From positions 2,146,194 to 2,210,193 of the forward strand of contig NZ_AJYD02000038.1 of the NCBI RefSeq assembly GCF_000286835.2: a DNA stretch of 64,000 nt, written 5' to 3'. The notes under the pieces were generated by a model that ran no database searches, had not been told where the DNA came from, and was given only the letters and a program-made list of their open reading frames with translations. This DNA comes from Enterovibrio norvegicus FF-33 (GTDB taxonomy: Bacteria; Pseudomonadota; Gammaproteobacteria; Enterobacterales; Vibrionaceae). The number at the start of each line of letters is the position of its first letter. Position 1 is the stretch's first letter. The position numbers and the translations under genes are program-made. This document shows, piece after piece, positions 26,753 to 41,160 of this stretch.

Positions 26753-26783
26753 TTTCGTCTTCCTTATTGTCGTCAAACCGAGA

Positions 26784-27635
26784 TCAGCCTTTTGTCGCGC
26801 CCAGCGTTAACCCGGCAATAAAATGTCGCTGCATGGTGAAAAACAAAGCCACAGGAGGAAGTGCGGCAATCACCGCCCCTGCAGACATGTACTGCCACGA
26901 TGCTAACCACTGTCCTTGCAATGCATTCAGCCCTGCCGTAACTGGGCGAACCTCATCGCTTTGCACCAGCACTAACGCCCAGAAAAAGTCGTTCCATATA
27001 AAGGTAAAGACCAAAACGGACAAAGCGGCCAGTGCGGGCCTCACTAAAGGGAGAACCACATACCAAAAAATTCGCCACTCACTCACCCCTTCAACACGTG
27101 CCGCTTCAATGAGCGCATCCGGAATGCCGACGATGAAATTGCGCATAAATAAGGTGCAAAAACCCGCCTGAAAAGCAACATGGAAAAATATCAACGCCCA
27201 ATGTGTGTCATACAGACCGAGGTCAATGGTGAGGTCGCGAACAGGGATCATTAGAATTTGGAAGGGGACAAAGTTACCGCCAATGAACAGGGCAAACAGC
27301 CACACATTGGCGCGAAATTTATACTTCGCCAACGCGAAACCCGCCAACGTAGAAAGCGCCACAGCACCCGCCACAGCAGGAATGCTGATCAGTAAACTGT
27401 TGAGCAGATAACGCCCCATTGGGGTGGCGATAAACACTTGAGTATAGTTTTCCACCAGTTGCAGCTCATCGGGCATGCCCCAGTAGTTGCCAGCATTAAT
27501 GTCGGCAATCGATCGCACTGAGGTCATCAGCACGGCGGCAAGTGGGATCAACCACAAGCAAACCGCAACATACAGAGCGATACGATACGTCACGTTAGCG
27601 ACCGCTCCTCGATTCTCTATCGGTCTTGGGAACAT
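26784..27635 (-). CDS. ABC importer permease, MalG type
   Basis: A 283-residue inner-membrane permease with about six membrane segments. The coupling loop reads PDALIEAARVEGVSEWRIFWYVVLPLVRPAL, the usual EAA motif. The start at 27635 overlaps the stop of the upstream permease (TAATG) and has AAAGGAGAG seven bases before it, inside the upstream gene, so translation is coupled. With the neighbouring permease it forms the channel of the galactoside importer. Confidence 0.9.
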   Translation of the reverse strand: MFPRPIENRGAVANVTYRIALYVAVCLWLIPLAAVLMTSVRSIADINAGNYWGMPDELQLVENYTQVFIATPMGRYLLNSLLISIPAVAGAVALSTLAGFALAKYKFRANVWLFALFIGGNFVPFQILMIPVRDLTIDLGLYDTHWALIFFHVAFQAGFCTLFMRNFIVGIPDALIEAARVEGVSEWRIFWYVVLPLVRPALAALSVLVFTFIWNDFFWALVLVQSDEVRPVTAGLNALQGQWLASWQYMSAGAVIAALPPVALFFTMQRHFIAGLTLGATKG

Positions 27636-28537
27636 TAGCGCTCTCCTTTCAGCATGCGCCATAAGAACCAGGCGATATAAACAAGCATAATCAGAAACAG
27701 TACGACTGCGACCGCAGCGCCGTAGCCCATTCGATAGTTAAAAATAGATTCTTCATACATAAGGTATGCAAGGACTGTTGAGCTGCCCCAAGGGCCACCC
27801 GCTGTCATGGTCGCGACTAAATCGAACGAGCGCAGTGCGCCAATCACGGTGACGACGACGGCAATAAAGGTTGCCGGTTTCAGTTGTGGCACGACCACAT
27901 ACCAAAGCATCCGCCAGCCTTTCGCACCATCTAAGCGCGCGGCTTCTAGCTGTTCTGGGTCGAGGTTATTTAATCCCGTGAGATACAAGATCATGCAATA
28001 GGCAACTTGCGGCCAAAGACCGGCGGCGATAATGCCGTAAGTCACCAAATCTTCGTCAGCCAAGATGGAAACAGGATCAAAGCCCATTGCCACCATCATC
28101 TGCGTTAACAACCCGAATGATGGGTCATAGAACCACGCAAACACCAAACCGACGACCACTTGTGAAATAACAAAGGGAAAGAAAAACAATGCCTTGATGA
28201 GGCGAATACCTTTGACTTTCTGATTCAAAAACAACGCAATCAGTAAGCCAATAGGCGGAGCGAGCATGAACAGAACCATCCAAATGAAGTTGTTCACCAA
28301 CGCCGTGTAGAAGGCATCAGAATCAAACAATTCGATGTAATTGCCCCATCCTACCCACGTTTTTTCGCCAAGGCCGTCCCACTCAAAAAAGCTCAACCAA
28401 ACGCTTTGCATGATGGGATACAGCACATAGAGCGAGAAAATCACAATAGCGGGGGCGAGAAACAACCAAGGCGCTGCGATAAGCCGACTTCGCTTAGGCC
28501 TTACGGTAGGAGATGCAGTAGAGGAAAGCCCTGTCAT
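27635..28537 (-). CDS. ABC importer permease, MalF type
   Basis: A 300-residue permease with about six membrane segments (first at about residues 21-43, WLFLAPAIVIFSLYVLYPIM). The coupling loop is PEQLEAARLDGAKGWRMLWYVVVPQLKPA and the TMTAGGPWGSSTVLAY segment is typical of MalF/UgpA-type permeases. It is the first gene of the minus-strand transporter operon, divergent from the ATPase gene at 28773, with a LacI-type operator between them. Confidence 0.9.
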   Translation of the reverse strand: MTGLSSTASPTVRPKRSRLIAAPWLFLAPAIVIFSLYVLYPIMQSVWLSFFEWDGLGEKTWVGWGNYIELFDSDAFYTALVNNFIWMVLFMLAPPIGLLIALFLNQKVKGIRLIKALFFFPFVISQVVVGLVFAWFYDPSFGLLTQMMVAMGFDPVSILADEDLVTYGIIAAGLWPQVAYCMILYLTGLNNLDPEQLEAARLDGAKGWRMLWYVVVPQLKPATFIAVVVTVIGALRSFDLVATMTAGGPWGSSTVLAYLMYEESIFNYRMGYGAAVAVVLFLIMLVYIAWFLWRMLKGER

Positions 28538-28666
28538 AAGTACGTCCTGTCCGTTTATCCCTTGTTTTGAAAAAGGGAGAGAAAGCGCTGATACACCCTG
28601 AAACTTGTTGCTTTAATGTAAATGCACTGTTGTGTTTCAATTTAATCTAGTTTAAAAAATATCTCA

Positions 28667-28680
28667 TGTAAACGTTTCCA
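28667..28680. promoter_or_regulatory. LacI/GalR-type operator
   Basis: TGTAAACGTTTCCA is a 14-bp near-palindrome with the central CG typical of LacI/GalR family operators. It sits in the 235-bp region between the divergent permease and ATPase genes, so the LacI protein encoded at 29991 could control both. A weaker AAAGCGCT-centred site lies near 28582-28590. Confidence 0.65.
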
Positions 28681-28772
28681 TTGCACAAAAAAAGCACTAT
28701 TTTAATTAAAGGGTGAAGTGAACAACGAAATCTAAATTCATCAAAAGCAACTCGTAGCATAGGACTTGCAGC

Positions 28773-29900
28773 ATGGCGGACATTACACTTAGAAACGTTA
28801 TTAAGCGCTTCGGCAAAGTAGAAACAATTCACGGCATCGATCTGGATATCTCGGGCGGGGAGTTTGTGGTTTTTGTTGGGCCATCCGGCTGCGGCAAGTC
28901 GACGCTTCTGCGTTTGATCGCCGGATTGGAAACCATATCAGACGGAAAAATCTCCATTAACGGCGTCGAAGTCAACGACGTAGATCCTGCTGATCGCGGT
29001 GTGGCCATGGTGTTTCAATCCTACGCTTTGTACCCGCATATGACAGTGCGTGAAAACATGGGCTTTGGCTTGAAAATGAATGGCGTTGATAAAGATGACA
29101 TCGCCAAACAGGTTGATCGCGCTGCGAAGACCTTGCAACTCGACCCTTTGCTCGATCGCAAACCAAAAGCGCTATCCGGTGGTCAGCGTCAACGCGTGGC
29201 CATTGGTCGAGCGATTGTTCGCGACCCTAAAGTGTTTTTGTTTGATGAACCCCTTTCCAACCTTGACGCCGAATTGCGCGTGGAGATGCGACTGCAAATT
29301 GCCAAGCTCCACCAAGAGCTCAAAAACACCATGGTGTATGTCACCCACGATCAAGTCGAAGCCATGACGCTCGCCGACAAAATCGTGGTGTTGAGAGACG
29401 GCAACATCGAACAAGTCGGTTCACCGCTTGCGCTTTACCACAACCCCGCCAACCTGTTTGTCGCTGGGTTTATTGGCTCACCAAGAATGAACTTTGTGTC
29501 TGGTACGGTTTCGGTCACTAATGGTTCAGAGGCGACCATCACCATGCCTGACGGCCAATCATTAACTGTGCCGGTGGCGAAACCTGTCAACGAAGGTGAA
29601 GCCGTTACCGTGGGGATCCGCCCCGAGCATATTCAGATTGGCAAAGGCCCCGGATTCAACGTTGAATTTCACAGTGAAGTGGTTGAACGACTCGGCAATA
29701 GCACCTATTTGTTTGGGCAATATAGCGGCGTAGATAGCTTCAAAGTACACATTCCTGGCGACAACGCGGTAAAAGCGTTCCAAACCGTATCCTTGCATTG
29801 CTCTCCAGCCGATATCCACCTGTTCGATAGCCATGAGCAAGCCTTAACGTTTCGTGAGCCAACGGTCACCAACAGCGCCAGCCTTGAATCTGATGAATAG
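28773..29900 (+). CDS. ABC importer ATPase, MalK/UgpC/MsmK type
   Basis: A 375-residue ATPase with Walker A GPSGCGKST (about residue 38), signature LSGGQRQRVAIGRA, Walker B VFLFDEPLSNLDA and the switch histidine in VTHDQ. The C-terminal regulatory domain with TOBE folds begins near residue 240 (GFIGSPRMNFVSG). All motifs are intact. It would energise the two permeases encoded on the other strand. It begins the plus-strand unit that continues with the LacI regulator and the two galactosidases. Confidence 0.92.
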   Translation: MADITLRNVIKRFGKVETIHGIDLDISGGEFVVFVGPSGCGKSTLLRLIAGLETISDGKISINGVEVNDVDPADRGVAMVFQSYALYPHMTVRENMGFGLKMNGVDKDDIAKQVDRAAKTLQLDPLLDRKPKALSGGQRQRVAIGRAIVRDPKVFLFDEPLSNLDAELRVEMRLQIAKLHQELKNTMVYVTHDQVEAMTLADKIVVLRDGNIEQVGSPLALYHNPANLFVAGFIGSPRMNFVSGTVSVTNGSEATITMPDGQSLTVPVAKPVNEGEAVTVGIRPEHIQIGKGPGFNVEFHSEVVERLGNSTYLFGQYSGVDSFKVHIPGDNAVKAFQTVSLHCSPADIHLFDSHEQALTFREPTVTNSASLESDE

Positions 29901-29977
29901 ATGAACAGCTGTAAACGATAAACCAGTCACTTATGGTGATGGCGCTAACCGAGATCCGTATTCTGGAGAGATCAACG

Positions 29978-30004
29978 ATGAGCACAGCCTATGGCAACCA
30001 TTAA
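29978..30004 (+). other. Eight-codon upstream frame overlapping the LacI start
   Basis: ATG at 29978 has GGAGAG seven bases upstream and opens MSTAYGNH-stop, ending inside the LacI gene in the +1 frame relative to it. The LacI ATG at 29991 itself lacks a well-placed ribosome binding site. Ribosomes may load here and re-start, which would lower LacI synthesis. It could also be chance. Confidence 0.4.
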
Positions 30005-31022
30005 AGATGTAGCCAAACATGCAGGTGTTTCTGTTGCCACGGTATCACGGGTACTCAATGGTTCACCGCAGACGCGACCAGATACGGTTTCACTGGTTAA
30101 ACAGGCCATGGTGACATTGGGTTATCGCCCCAATGCAGCTGCCCGTACTTTGGTCAGTAAAAAAAGCCTCACCATTGGTGTTGTGGTGGCCGATGTGTCC
30201 GACCCCTTTTTTGGTACGCTGGTTAAACAGGTCGATACCATTGCGCATTATCGCGGGCATCAACTGTTGATTGGTAATGGTTATCACGATGCCGTACGAG
30301 AAAAACAAGCCATTGAATCGCTGATCCAGAACCAGGTTGGCGCACTAATCGTCCACAGCAAAGCACTGGACGACGACACCCTTCGCGCTTACGCACAAGA
30401 ACTCCCCGCCATGGTGTTTATCAATCGTCTCATCGAAGGGTTAGACGATCGGTGCGTGTATCTTGATAACTATCGAGGTGCCTATTTGGCGACCGAACAT
30501 CTTATCCAGCAAGGCCATCACCATATTGCCTACATTGGCTCAGACCATCACATTGAAGATACTCGGCAACGTCAACAGGGCTATCTTGACGCCTTAACCG
30601 TCCACCATTTGGAAAAACCAAATAACGGAGACGACACACAAAGCTCAATGGCTTTTGCCCCGCCCGACGAACAAGGCGGCGAAACCGCGATCAACGCACT
30701 GCTAAGCCGCAATCAAAAGGTCAGTGCCATCTTTTGTTACAACGACGGCATGGCGGTTGGGGTCATCACCGCACTGACCGATAAGGGTTATCACGTGCCG
30801 GAAGACGTGTCTGTGATTGGTTTTGATGACAGTCTTGTTGCTCGTTATTTACACCCAAAACTCTCTACCGTGCGCTACCCCATTGCAGAAATGGCAACGG
30901 AAGCCGCCGAAATTGCCATTTCGCGGTTACTGCACAGTGAAACGCCAGCCAAAAATGGTCGCTACCAACCTATATTGATAAAGCGAGATTCTGTTCGAAA
31001 CGTGGATCGCTCAAAGCCTTAA
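29991..31022 (+). CDS. LacI family transcriptional regulator
   Basis: A 343-residue repressor. The N-terminal helix-turn-helix (IKDVAKHAGVSVATVSRVLN, residues 3-22) and hinge are classic, followed by a periplasmic-binding-protein-like effector domain from about residue 60 (KKSLTIGVVVADVSDPFFG). The C-terminal part has VPEDVSVIGFDDSLVARYLHP, typical of GalR/CytR types. The ATG at 29991 is fixed by family alignment. It sits inside the galactoside locus and should bind the operator at 28667. Confidence 0.93.
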   Translation: MATIKDVAKHAGVSVATVSRVLNGSPQTRPDTVSLVKQAMVTLGYRPNAAARTLVSKKSLTIGVVVADVSDPFFGTLVKQVDTIAHYRGHQLLIGNGYHDAVREKQAIESLIQNQVGALIVHSKALDDDTLRAYAQELPAMVFINRLIEGLDDRCVYLDNYRGAYLATEHLIQQGHHHIAYIGSDHHIEDTRQRQQGYLDALTVHHLEKPNNGDDTQSSMAFAPPDEQGGETAINALLSRNQKVSAIFCYNDGMAVGVITALTDKGYHVPEDVSVIGFDDSLVARYLHPKLSTVRYPIAEMATEAAEIAISRLLHSETPAKNGRYQPILIKRDSVRNVDRSKP

Positions 31023-31085
31023 TGAATATTTCACAAGCAGTGGCGCAAACATCGAAAAAGTGCGCCCGCTCAAGGGATGACAAAC

Positions 31086-36388
<5,303 letters not shown>

Positions 36389-36560
36389 TGTGAACGATTG
36401 GCATGAAAAGAAAGTGCTCGATGGCAGGTCTAAACATAGGCAAGATAAACGTTTGTACGACAAAACCGCAATGCCTTGAATGCGCCTTGATTATATCTTG
36501 ATCGCTTCGAGGCACTCGGAGTCACCCACAAATTGCTCTATCAAACCTTAAGGAACAAGA

Positions 36561-36824
36561 ATGCCAAACCTAAGCGCTCATAGCCTTTATCACAAAACCT
36601 TTTGCCCATACTGTGTCAAAGTACGTGCGGCACTGAAAATGATGAGCCTAGACGTTGACCTGGTTGATGTTGGCGCAGACAGAGAAGCGCACAACACACT
36701 GGTGACGCAAGGTGGACGAGGCATGGTGCCATGCCTTCGTATTGCCCATGATGATGGTTCAGTTGAATGGATGTATGAGTCAGACGACATCATCGACTAC
36801 TTCAAAGAGAACTTTTCGAAGTAA
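36561..36824 (+). CDS. Glutaredoxin
   Basis: An 87-residue protein with the dithiol active site CPYC (Cys15 and Cys18), the cis-proline region GMVPCLRI (TVP-like) and ESDDIIDYF near the C-terminus, as in monomeric glutaredoxins. It would use glutathione to reduce protein disulfides or mixed disulfides in the cytoplasm. AAGGAACAAGA precedes the ATG. It is a single gene with its own terminator. Confidence 0.9.
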   Translation: MPNLSAHSLYHKTFCPYCVKVRAALKMMSLDVDLVDVGADREAHNTLVTQGGRGMVPCLRIAHDDGSVEWMYESDDIIDYFKENFSK

Positions 36825-37255
36825 GCCAATCCTCCAGCGCTACGTTCTCGTGGCGCTGATTGCTTCTTTTTCAATGTCACATCGTCATACTTTTATCTTT
36901 CTTATCTTTCTTATCTTTTTTGTCGCCTTTTTGGCTTCCTTTCTTTTTTCTCGCTGTCTTTTGTCTTCTATCTCTCGCCTTGTTATCTCACATTTCTATC
37001 TTCCCTCATCGACAAAATCTTGGATGCATAATCAATATTAAATGCCAGCAATGAAAGAAGTCTCAATATTGATTCCTCTGCCTTAATCGCTTTTATCGCG
37101 TCGTGAATTAAGTTTGTGGTATTTACCGAAAACGAGACAATTCAAAACGGGATGGATCTTTACTATTACGGGATACGAAAGCCAGCGAGCAAGATTTGAC
37201 GCCATATTATCAAGACTTTGCTCGTCAAATTACGGGGACAGACAAGCTACCTTTT
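36825..37255. other. Gene-free stretch with pyrimidine-rich tract
   Basis: After the glutaredoxin terminator, about 36860-37010 is strikingly rich in C and T on the plus strand (repeated CTTTCTTATC-like units). It opens long but improbable reading frames full of Leu, Phe and Ser. I do not call a gene. The rest is AT-rich leader of the 37256 gene. Confidence 0.5.
36835..36872 (+). terminator. Terminator of the glutaredoxin gene
   Basis: Stem CAGCGCTAC with GTGGCGCTG (one G-T pair, loop of 6) at 36835-36858, followed by ATTGCTTCTTTTTC. Confidence 0.75.
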
Positions 37256-38089
37256 ATGAGAATTTTTCTACTATCGCTAACGTTTTTAATTTCAACACTG
37301 GTGAACGGTGAACCCCATCCACTGCGTGTTGTGTCCGAAATACTGCCACCCTTTCAAACCATCAATGACGGCGGTGAGTTTCAGGGAAAAGCCGTTGATA
37401 TGGTTAACGCCATTTTGGACAAAGCAGGCTATAACGAAGCCACCATTGCAGTGATGCCTTGGGCGCGTGCTTACAAAAAAGCACAGAAAGAAACGAATGT
37501 CGCCATTTTCTCTTTGGCCTATTCCGAAGAGCGTGCCGCGCTTTTCCACTGGGTTGGCGCATTGTATGCGTTAGAGCGATCCTCGTTAATCGGCCTAAAA
37601 CGCCGTGACGATCTGAATGTACCGACCCTTGAAGAGGCCAAAAAATTTCGAGTTTGCTCAGAGCTTGACACGCACTCGTATCAATATCTAAAAAGCCTTG
37701 GCTACGAACCCAACAAGAATCTTTTATCCGTCAGAAGCGTGCTGTCGACTTATCGCACCGATAATGGCGGTATCGCACGTCCGGCTCTCAATCTCACGCT
37801 CCTCAACGCAAAAAAATGTGACTATGTGACAGGACTTTGGTCGATTTATGCCTACAGCGAAAATGCCGATCAGAGTCTGAAGCCATTTTTCTATCTCGGA
37901 CAACCCAGCAAACCTTTGGTACTGCATTTGGCGATGAGCCTGAACTCTGATCAAGCAGTCATTGATAATCTGAAAACGGCATACAAAACCCTAAGAGAAA
38001 ATGGCGAGCTCCATCGCATTTGCATCGGTAACGATTCAGCGAAACTCTACGAGCGTTCTTGTAAAGCGACCTTACCCACGTCCAAATAG
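37256..38089 (+). CDS. Periplasmic solute-binding-like protein (SBP_bac_3 type)
   Basis: A 277-residue exported protein. The signal peptide MRIFLLSLTFLISTLVNG is followed by PHPLRVVSEILPPFQTIN and GKAVDMVNAILDKAGY, the usual start of SBP_bac_3 proteins, then MPWARAYKKAQ. It has no transporter partners. Instead it lies 10 bp before a GGDEF-EAL gene, the same kind of pairing with a signalling protein as at 19289. It probably feeds ligand information to that protein's periplasmic domain. The start at 37256 gives the best signal peptide; the frame extends to 37196. Confidence 0.78.
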   Translation: MRIFLLSLTFLISTLVNGEPHPLRVVSEILPPFQTINDGGEFQGKAVDMVNAILDKAGYNEATIAVMPWARAYKKAQKETNVAIFSLAYSEERAALFHWVGALYALERSSLIGLKRRDDLNVPTLEEAKKFRVCSELDTHSYQYLKSLGYEPNKNLLSVRSVLSTYRTDNGGIARPALNLTLLNAKKCDYVTGLWSIYAYSENADQSLKPFFYLGQPSKPLVLHLAMSLNSDQAVIDNLKTAYKTLRENGELHRICIGNDSAKLYERSCKATLPTSK

Positions 38090-38099
38090 GTGCAGAATA

Positions 38100-40163
38100 A
38101 TGCAGAAAATATCGAACGCCAGCACACCGCTTCTCAGACGGTTTGTCACATCCGTGATGTTAGTAAGCATCATTGGCGGTACTCTATTGAGCGTCATTAT
38201 TGCTTCAGTACAACTTAATCGACTCCATGATCAGAAAGAACAAACTGCGCGCTTGCGGATTGAAAACATCCTAGACAGTGCCGCTTATGCCGCATTCAAC
38301 TTAGACTCGGCACAGGGCTATTCACTACTGAAGAGCTTTCAAAATGACACACTGTTTCATGGGATTGCGCTACTCGATAATTACAAAGATACCATTACGG
38401 ATATAGTACCGCTCAACAGTTCCGCTGACGCGTCATGGACGGACGTTTTCTTATCAACGCCGCCGAATGGCGAAGTGACCTATCCTCTGATTTTCCAAAT
38501 ACACAGAGACAATCAATATGTCGATGAGCCCGTGGGCTACCTTATCGGCAACGTCAACTATCAAATAACGCATCGTGAATTTCTTCAACTGCTGTGGACC
38601 ATCGGGCTATCGACGCTGGGCGAAGTGTTGCTGGTCGCGATCATTCTGACAATTTTCTTCCATAAACAGATAGGCCGCCCCCTCTCCAGCATTATCGAAT
38701 CTATCGATGAAAGTGCCCGAATTGGTCAACAAAAAAACACCACTATCCAGAAAGTAAAAGGCCATGACCGCGACGAATTTGGTCGTTTGGTGGATGCCTA
38801 CAACAACTCTGTCATGCAAGCGACGAGCTACATGACAGATCTAGAAGCCGCGAAATCCGAGTTGAAGTCACTGTCGGAAATTGACCCCCTAACCAATGTG
38901 GCAAACCGTCGCGCTCTTCTTGCTGAACTGACCAAGCGATGCGATCAAGCATTGCCATTCGCCGTCGTGTCACTCGATATTGACGACTTTGGCAGTTACA
39001 ACGATGCCTACGGACACCAAACCGGCGATGCCCTTTTGGTGACCCTCGCCAACACGCTCAAAGAACATTTACCCAAAGGCACGCCGATTAGCCGAACAGG
39101 GGGCGATGAGTTTGTCTTTATTTTGCCAAACAAAAAGGACCATGACATTGTGCTGAAGCTTTTGAGTCCCCTGCTGACTATTTCACTGAGCGAGCAGTTA
39201 CCCGGAGGCACACACCATATCTCTTGCTCATTGGGCGTCGCGTTCTTCCCCACTGATGGCCAAAACCCACGACAGCTTTCTCATGCCACTGACATCGCGT
39301 TATATGTCGCCAAAGACGCAGGCCGAAAATGCATTCGTTTCTATGACAAACAAGCAGATTTAGCCAGAACTCGGCAAGAAGCCGTCCGCAAAGCACTACA
39401 ACAGACGATAGAAAACAAAGATTTCAATCTGCTTTACCAACCCAAGGTCAACATGAGAACAGGAAGCATCACTGGCTGTGAAGCCCTACTTCGACTGAAC
39501 AATACAACACACACACATGTTGAAATCATTGAAGAGGCTGAACGAAACGGCTTGATAGTGGCACTGGGAAGAGAAGTGATGCATCGCGCTTTTTCTGACA
39601 TGAGTCAAGTGCTCGATAAACTGCCAGAAGACTTTAGATTCAGCGTCAACGTATCCCCACGACAGCTTGTTTCCGAAGGCTTTATCGTTGATCTTTTGGC
39701 CACGGCGACAAAATACAATGTGCCGCTGCGATATCTGGATATTGAAATTACAGAGTCCACCCAGATGTTTGACACAGCATCGAGCAGCCAAACCCGTCAA
39801 TGGCTCAAAAACGCAGGTGTGACAGTGACCTTGGACGATTTCGGCACTGGCTTTGCTTCGCTTGAATACTTGATGACTTATGGCTTTGACCAAATCAAAA
39901 TCGACAAACACTTCACTCAGGCATTACCCATTGATGAAGACGCTAAAGCGATTTTCAATGTGGTGCAGTACCTTGCCGACAAGCTCAACATGGCGGTTGT
40001 CGCAGAGGGCGTGGAAACCCATGAGCAAGTAGCCTACTTACTCAACCAAGGTTTTGAGTGTGCGCAAGGCTACTTCTACTCAACCCCACTATCGGTTCGT
40101 GATTTGTTGTTGTTTCTCGTGAAACGCCAGCTTTCCAACCAAATATGTGTTGAACATACCTAA
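38100..40163 (+). CDS. GGDEF-EAL membrane protein (c-di-GMP turnover)
   Basis: A 687-residue inner-membrane protein. Membrane segments at about 12-34 and 165-190 enclose a periplasmic sensor; a HAMP-like linker follows. The GGDEF domain (about 260-420) has an intact GGDEF at 334-338, but the upstream inhibitory RxxD is absent. The EAL domain (about 440-680) has EALLR at 461, NVSPRQL, IEITES, DDFGTGFASL, IKIDK and AEGVET, a complete catalytic set. So both synthesis and breakdown of c-di-GMP are possible; phosphodiesterase activity is well supported. It is 10 bp after a periplasmic binding-like protein and probably in one operon with it. The start at 38100 gives a natural membrane topology; the longer frame runs into the upstream gene. 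Confidence 0.92.
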   Translation: MQKISNASTPLLRRFVTSVMLVSIIGGTLLSVIIASVQLNRLHDQKEQTARLRIENILDSAAYAAFNLDSAQGYSLLKSFQNDTLFHGIALLDNYKDTITDIVPLNSSADASWTDVFLSTPPNGEVTYPLIFQIHRDNQYVDEPVGYLIGNVNYQITHREFLQLLWTIGLSTLGEVLLVAIILTIFFHKQIGRPLSSIIESIDESARIGQQKNTTIQKVKGHDRDEFGRLVDAYNNSVMQATSYMTDLEAAKSELKSLSEIDPLTNVANRRALLAELTKRCDQALPFAVVSLDIDDFGSYNDAYGHQTGDALLVTLANTLKEHLPKGTPISRTGGDEFVFILPNKKDHDIVLKLLSPLLTISLSEQLPGGTHHISCSLGVAFFPTDGQNPRQLSHATDIALYVAKDAGRKCIRFYDKQADLARTRQEAVRKALQQTIENKDFNLLYQPKVNMRTGSITGCEALLRLNNTTHTHVEIIEEAERNGLIVALGREVMHRAFSDMSQVLDKLPEDFRFSVNVSPRQLVSEGFIVDLLATATKYNVPLRYLDIEITESTQMFDTASSSQTRQWLKNAGVTVTLDDFGTGFASLEYLMTYGFDQIKIDKHFTQALPIDEDAKAIFNVVQYLADKLNMAVVAEGVETHEQVAYLLNQGFECAQGYFYSTPLSVRDLLLFLVKRQLSNQICVEHT

Positions 40164-40589
40164 TCAATGCTGTGTGAAGGAAAATTCAATTAAAATCATT
40201 TAGATAAAAAATAGTTACCACTCAGACTCTATGAAAACTACTGGCCTAGCACGTCTATGAGTATTAAATATTCCGACAGTTATGTTTCATTATATAAACA
40301 CCATTACTTAATTGAGATAAATATAGCTTTTAAAAGTTCGCAAATTGAATAAAGATTAACCCATAGCAACGAGAGTTAATCACAAAGAAAAACGCTGGCG
40401 GAGAAATTGTCGTAACAGCTAACTGTATATGTTGTACCGATCATCTGTATTTTGTAGTAACAGTTAATCGGGTTTGTTGTTGCAGTTATCGGTATTATTT
40501 CTTCGCTGGCAACCTATTACGTAAGTGCGCACTTTTTTCGTGCATTTACTGGACGATAGCATCGCTATTCATGTTAAACGGAATTAACC

Positions 40590-40688
40590 ATGAAATCTTT
40601 ATTAAACAATCGCTTGTTCGATACGCATAAAAGTAATCTTTCCATCAATATCATTGACAGAAAGAAACTTTCACTTACTCATAAATAA
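40590..40688 (+). CDS. Doubtful 32-residue reading frame
   Basis: MKSLLNNRLFDTHKSNLSIN... ends after 32 residues. GGAATTAACC before the ATG is a modest ribosome binding site. No hydrophobic segment and no known family. It is listed because the surrounding 1 kb is otherwise empty; it may be chance. Confidence 0.2.
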   Translation: MKSLLNNRLFDTHKSNLSINIIDRKKLSLTHK

Positions 40689-40844
40689 GTAACATAGCGC
40701 GATTAAACCAGTAATGAATCGACTGATTCCATTCATTACCACAAAGAATTTACTGACATCATGTTGTACCTTGATGACATTTTGGTAAATCCACAGGGAA
40801 GTCCTTTGCAATAAGTGAAACATTTTTAATGCACTTTGCATTTA

Positions 40845-40902
40845 GGACAGGTAAGGGTTATTTCTATGCGGACTCTATCTTGCCTGTCCTTTTATTTTTC
40901 TC
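40845..40902 (+). terminator. Terminator-like hairpin without an obvious upstream gene
   Basis: GGACAGG at 40845-40851 pairs with CCTGTCC at 40883-40889 (31-nt loop, with AAG/CTT extending the stem), followed by TTTTATTTTTCTC. It is about 680 bp after the GGDEF-EAL stop. Confidence 0.5.
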
Positions 40903-41160
40903 TCCCCCCTTTCATGTCATTTTCGCCACCGCTTCCCTGTCTTTTGTTTCTAGCCACGCCCAATCTCTTACATAAACCCTCTAATACACACTTTCAAACA
41001 ATCCACTCTTCCTCGTCATGGCTTCTTTGTATGTTACGTCTGTTATGTTAGGACACTGGCACATAGCCATGGGCGCAGAGAATGTTTACTGTAGTCTGTA
41101 TTGAGCAACACCTATTACTTAACGCAAAAAACAAAGCACTATAAAGGATGCACGTTAACC

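Larger units (their letters stand above)
40164..41160. other. Large AT-rich intergenic region
   Basis: Nearly 1 kb without a clear protein gene. It contains a partial direct repeat around GTAACAGYTAA (near 40412 and 40459), a possible 32-residue frame at 40590-40688 and a terminator-like hairpin at 40845-40889. No tRNA-like fold was recognised. A small RNA ending at the hairpin is possible. The last 150 bp should hold the promoter of the ModF-like gene. Confidence 0.4.

Noticed and set aside
36860..37054. Open frames rich in Leu, Phe and Ser in the pyrimidine tract
   Set aside because: They result from base composition, have no ribosome binding site and overlap each other in several frames.
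40836..41051. 71-residue frame upstream of the ModF-like gene
   Set aside because: It runs through a terminator-like hairpin and a pyrimidine-rich stretch; composition explains it.
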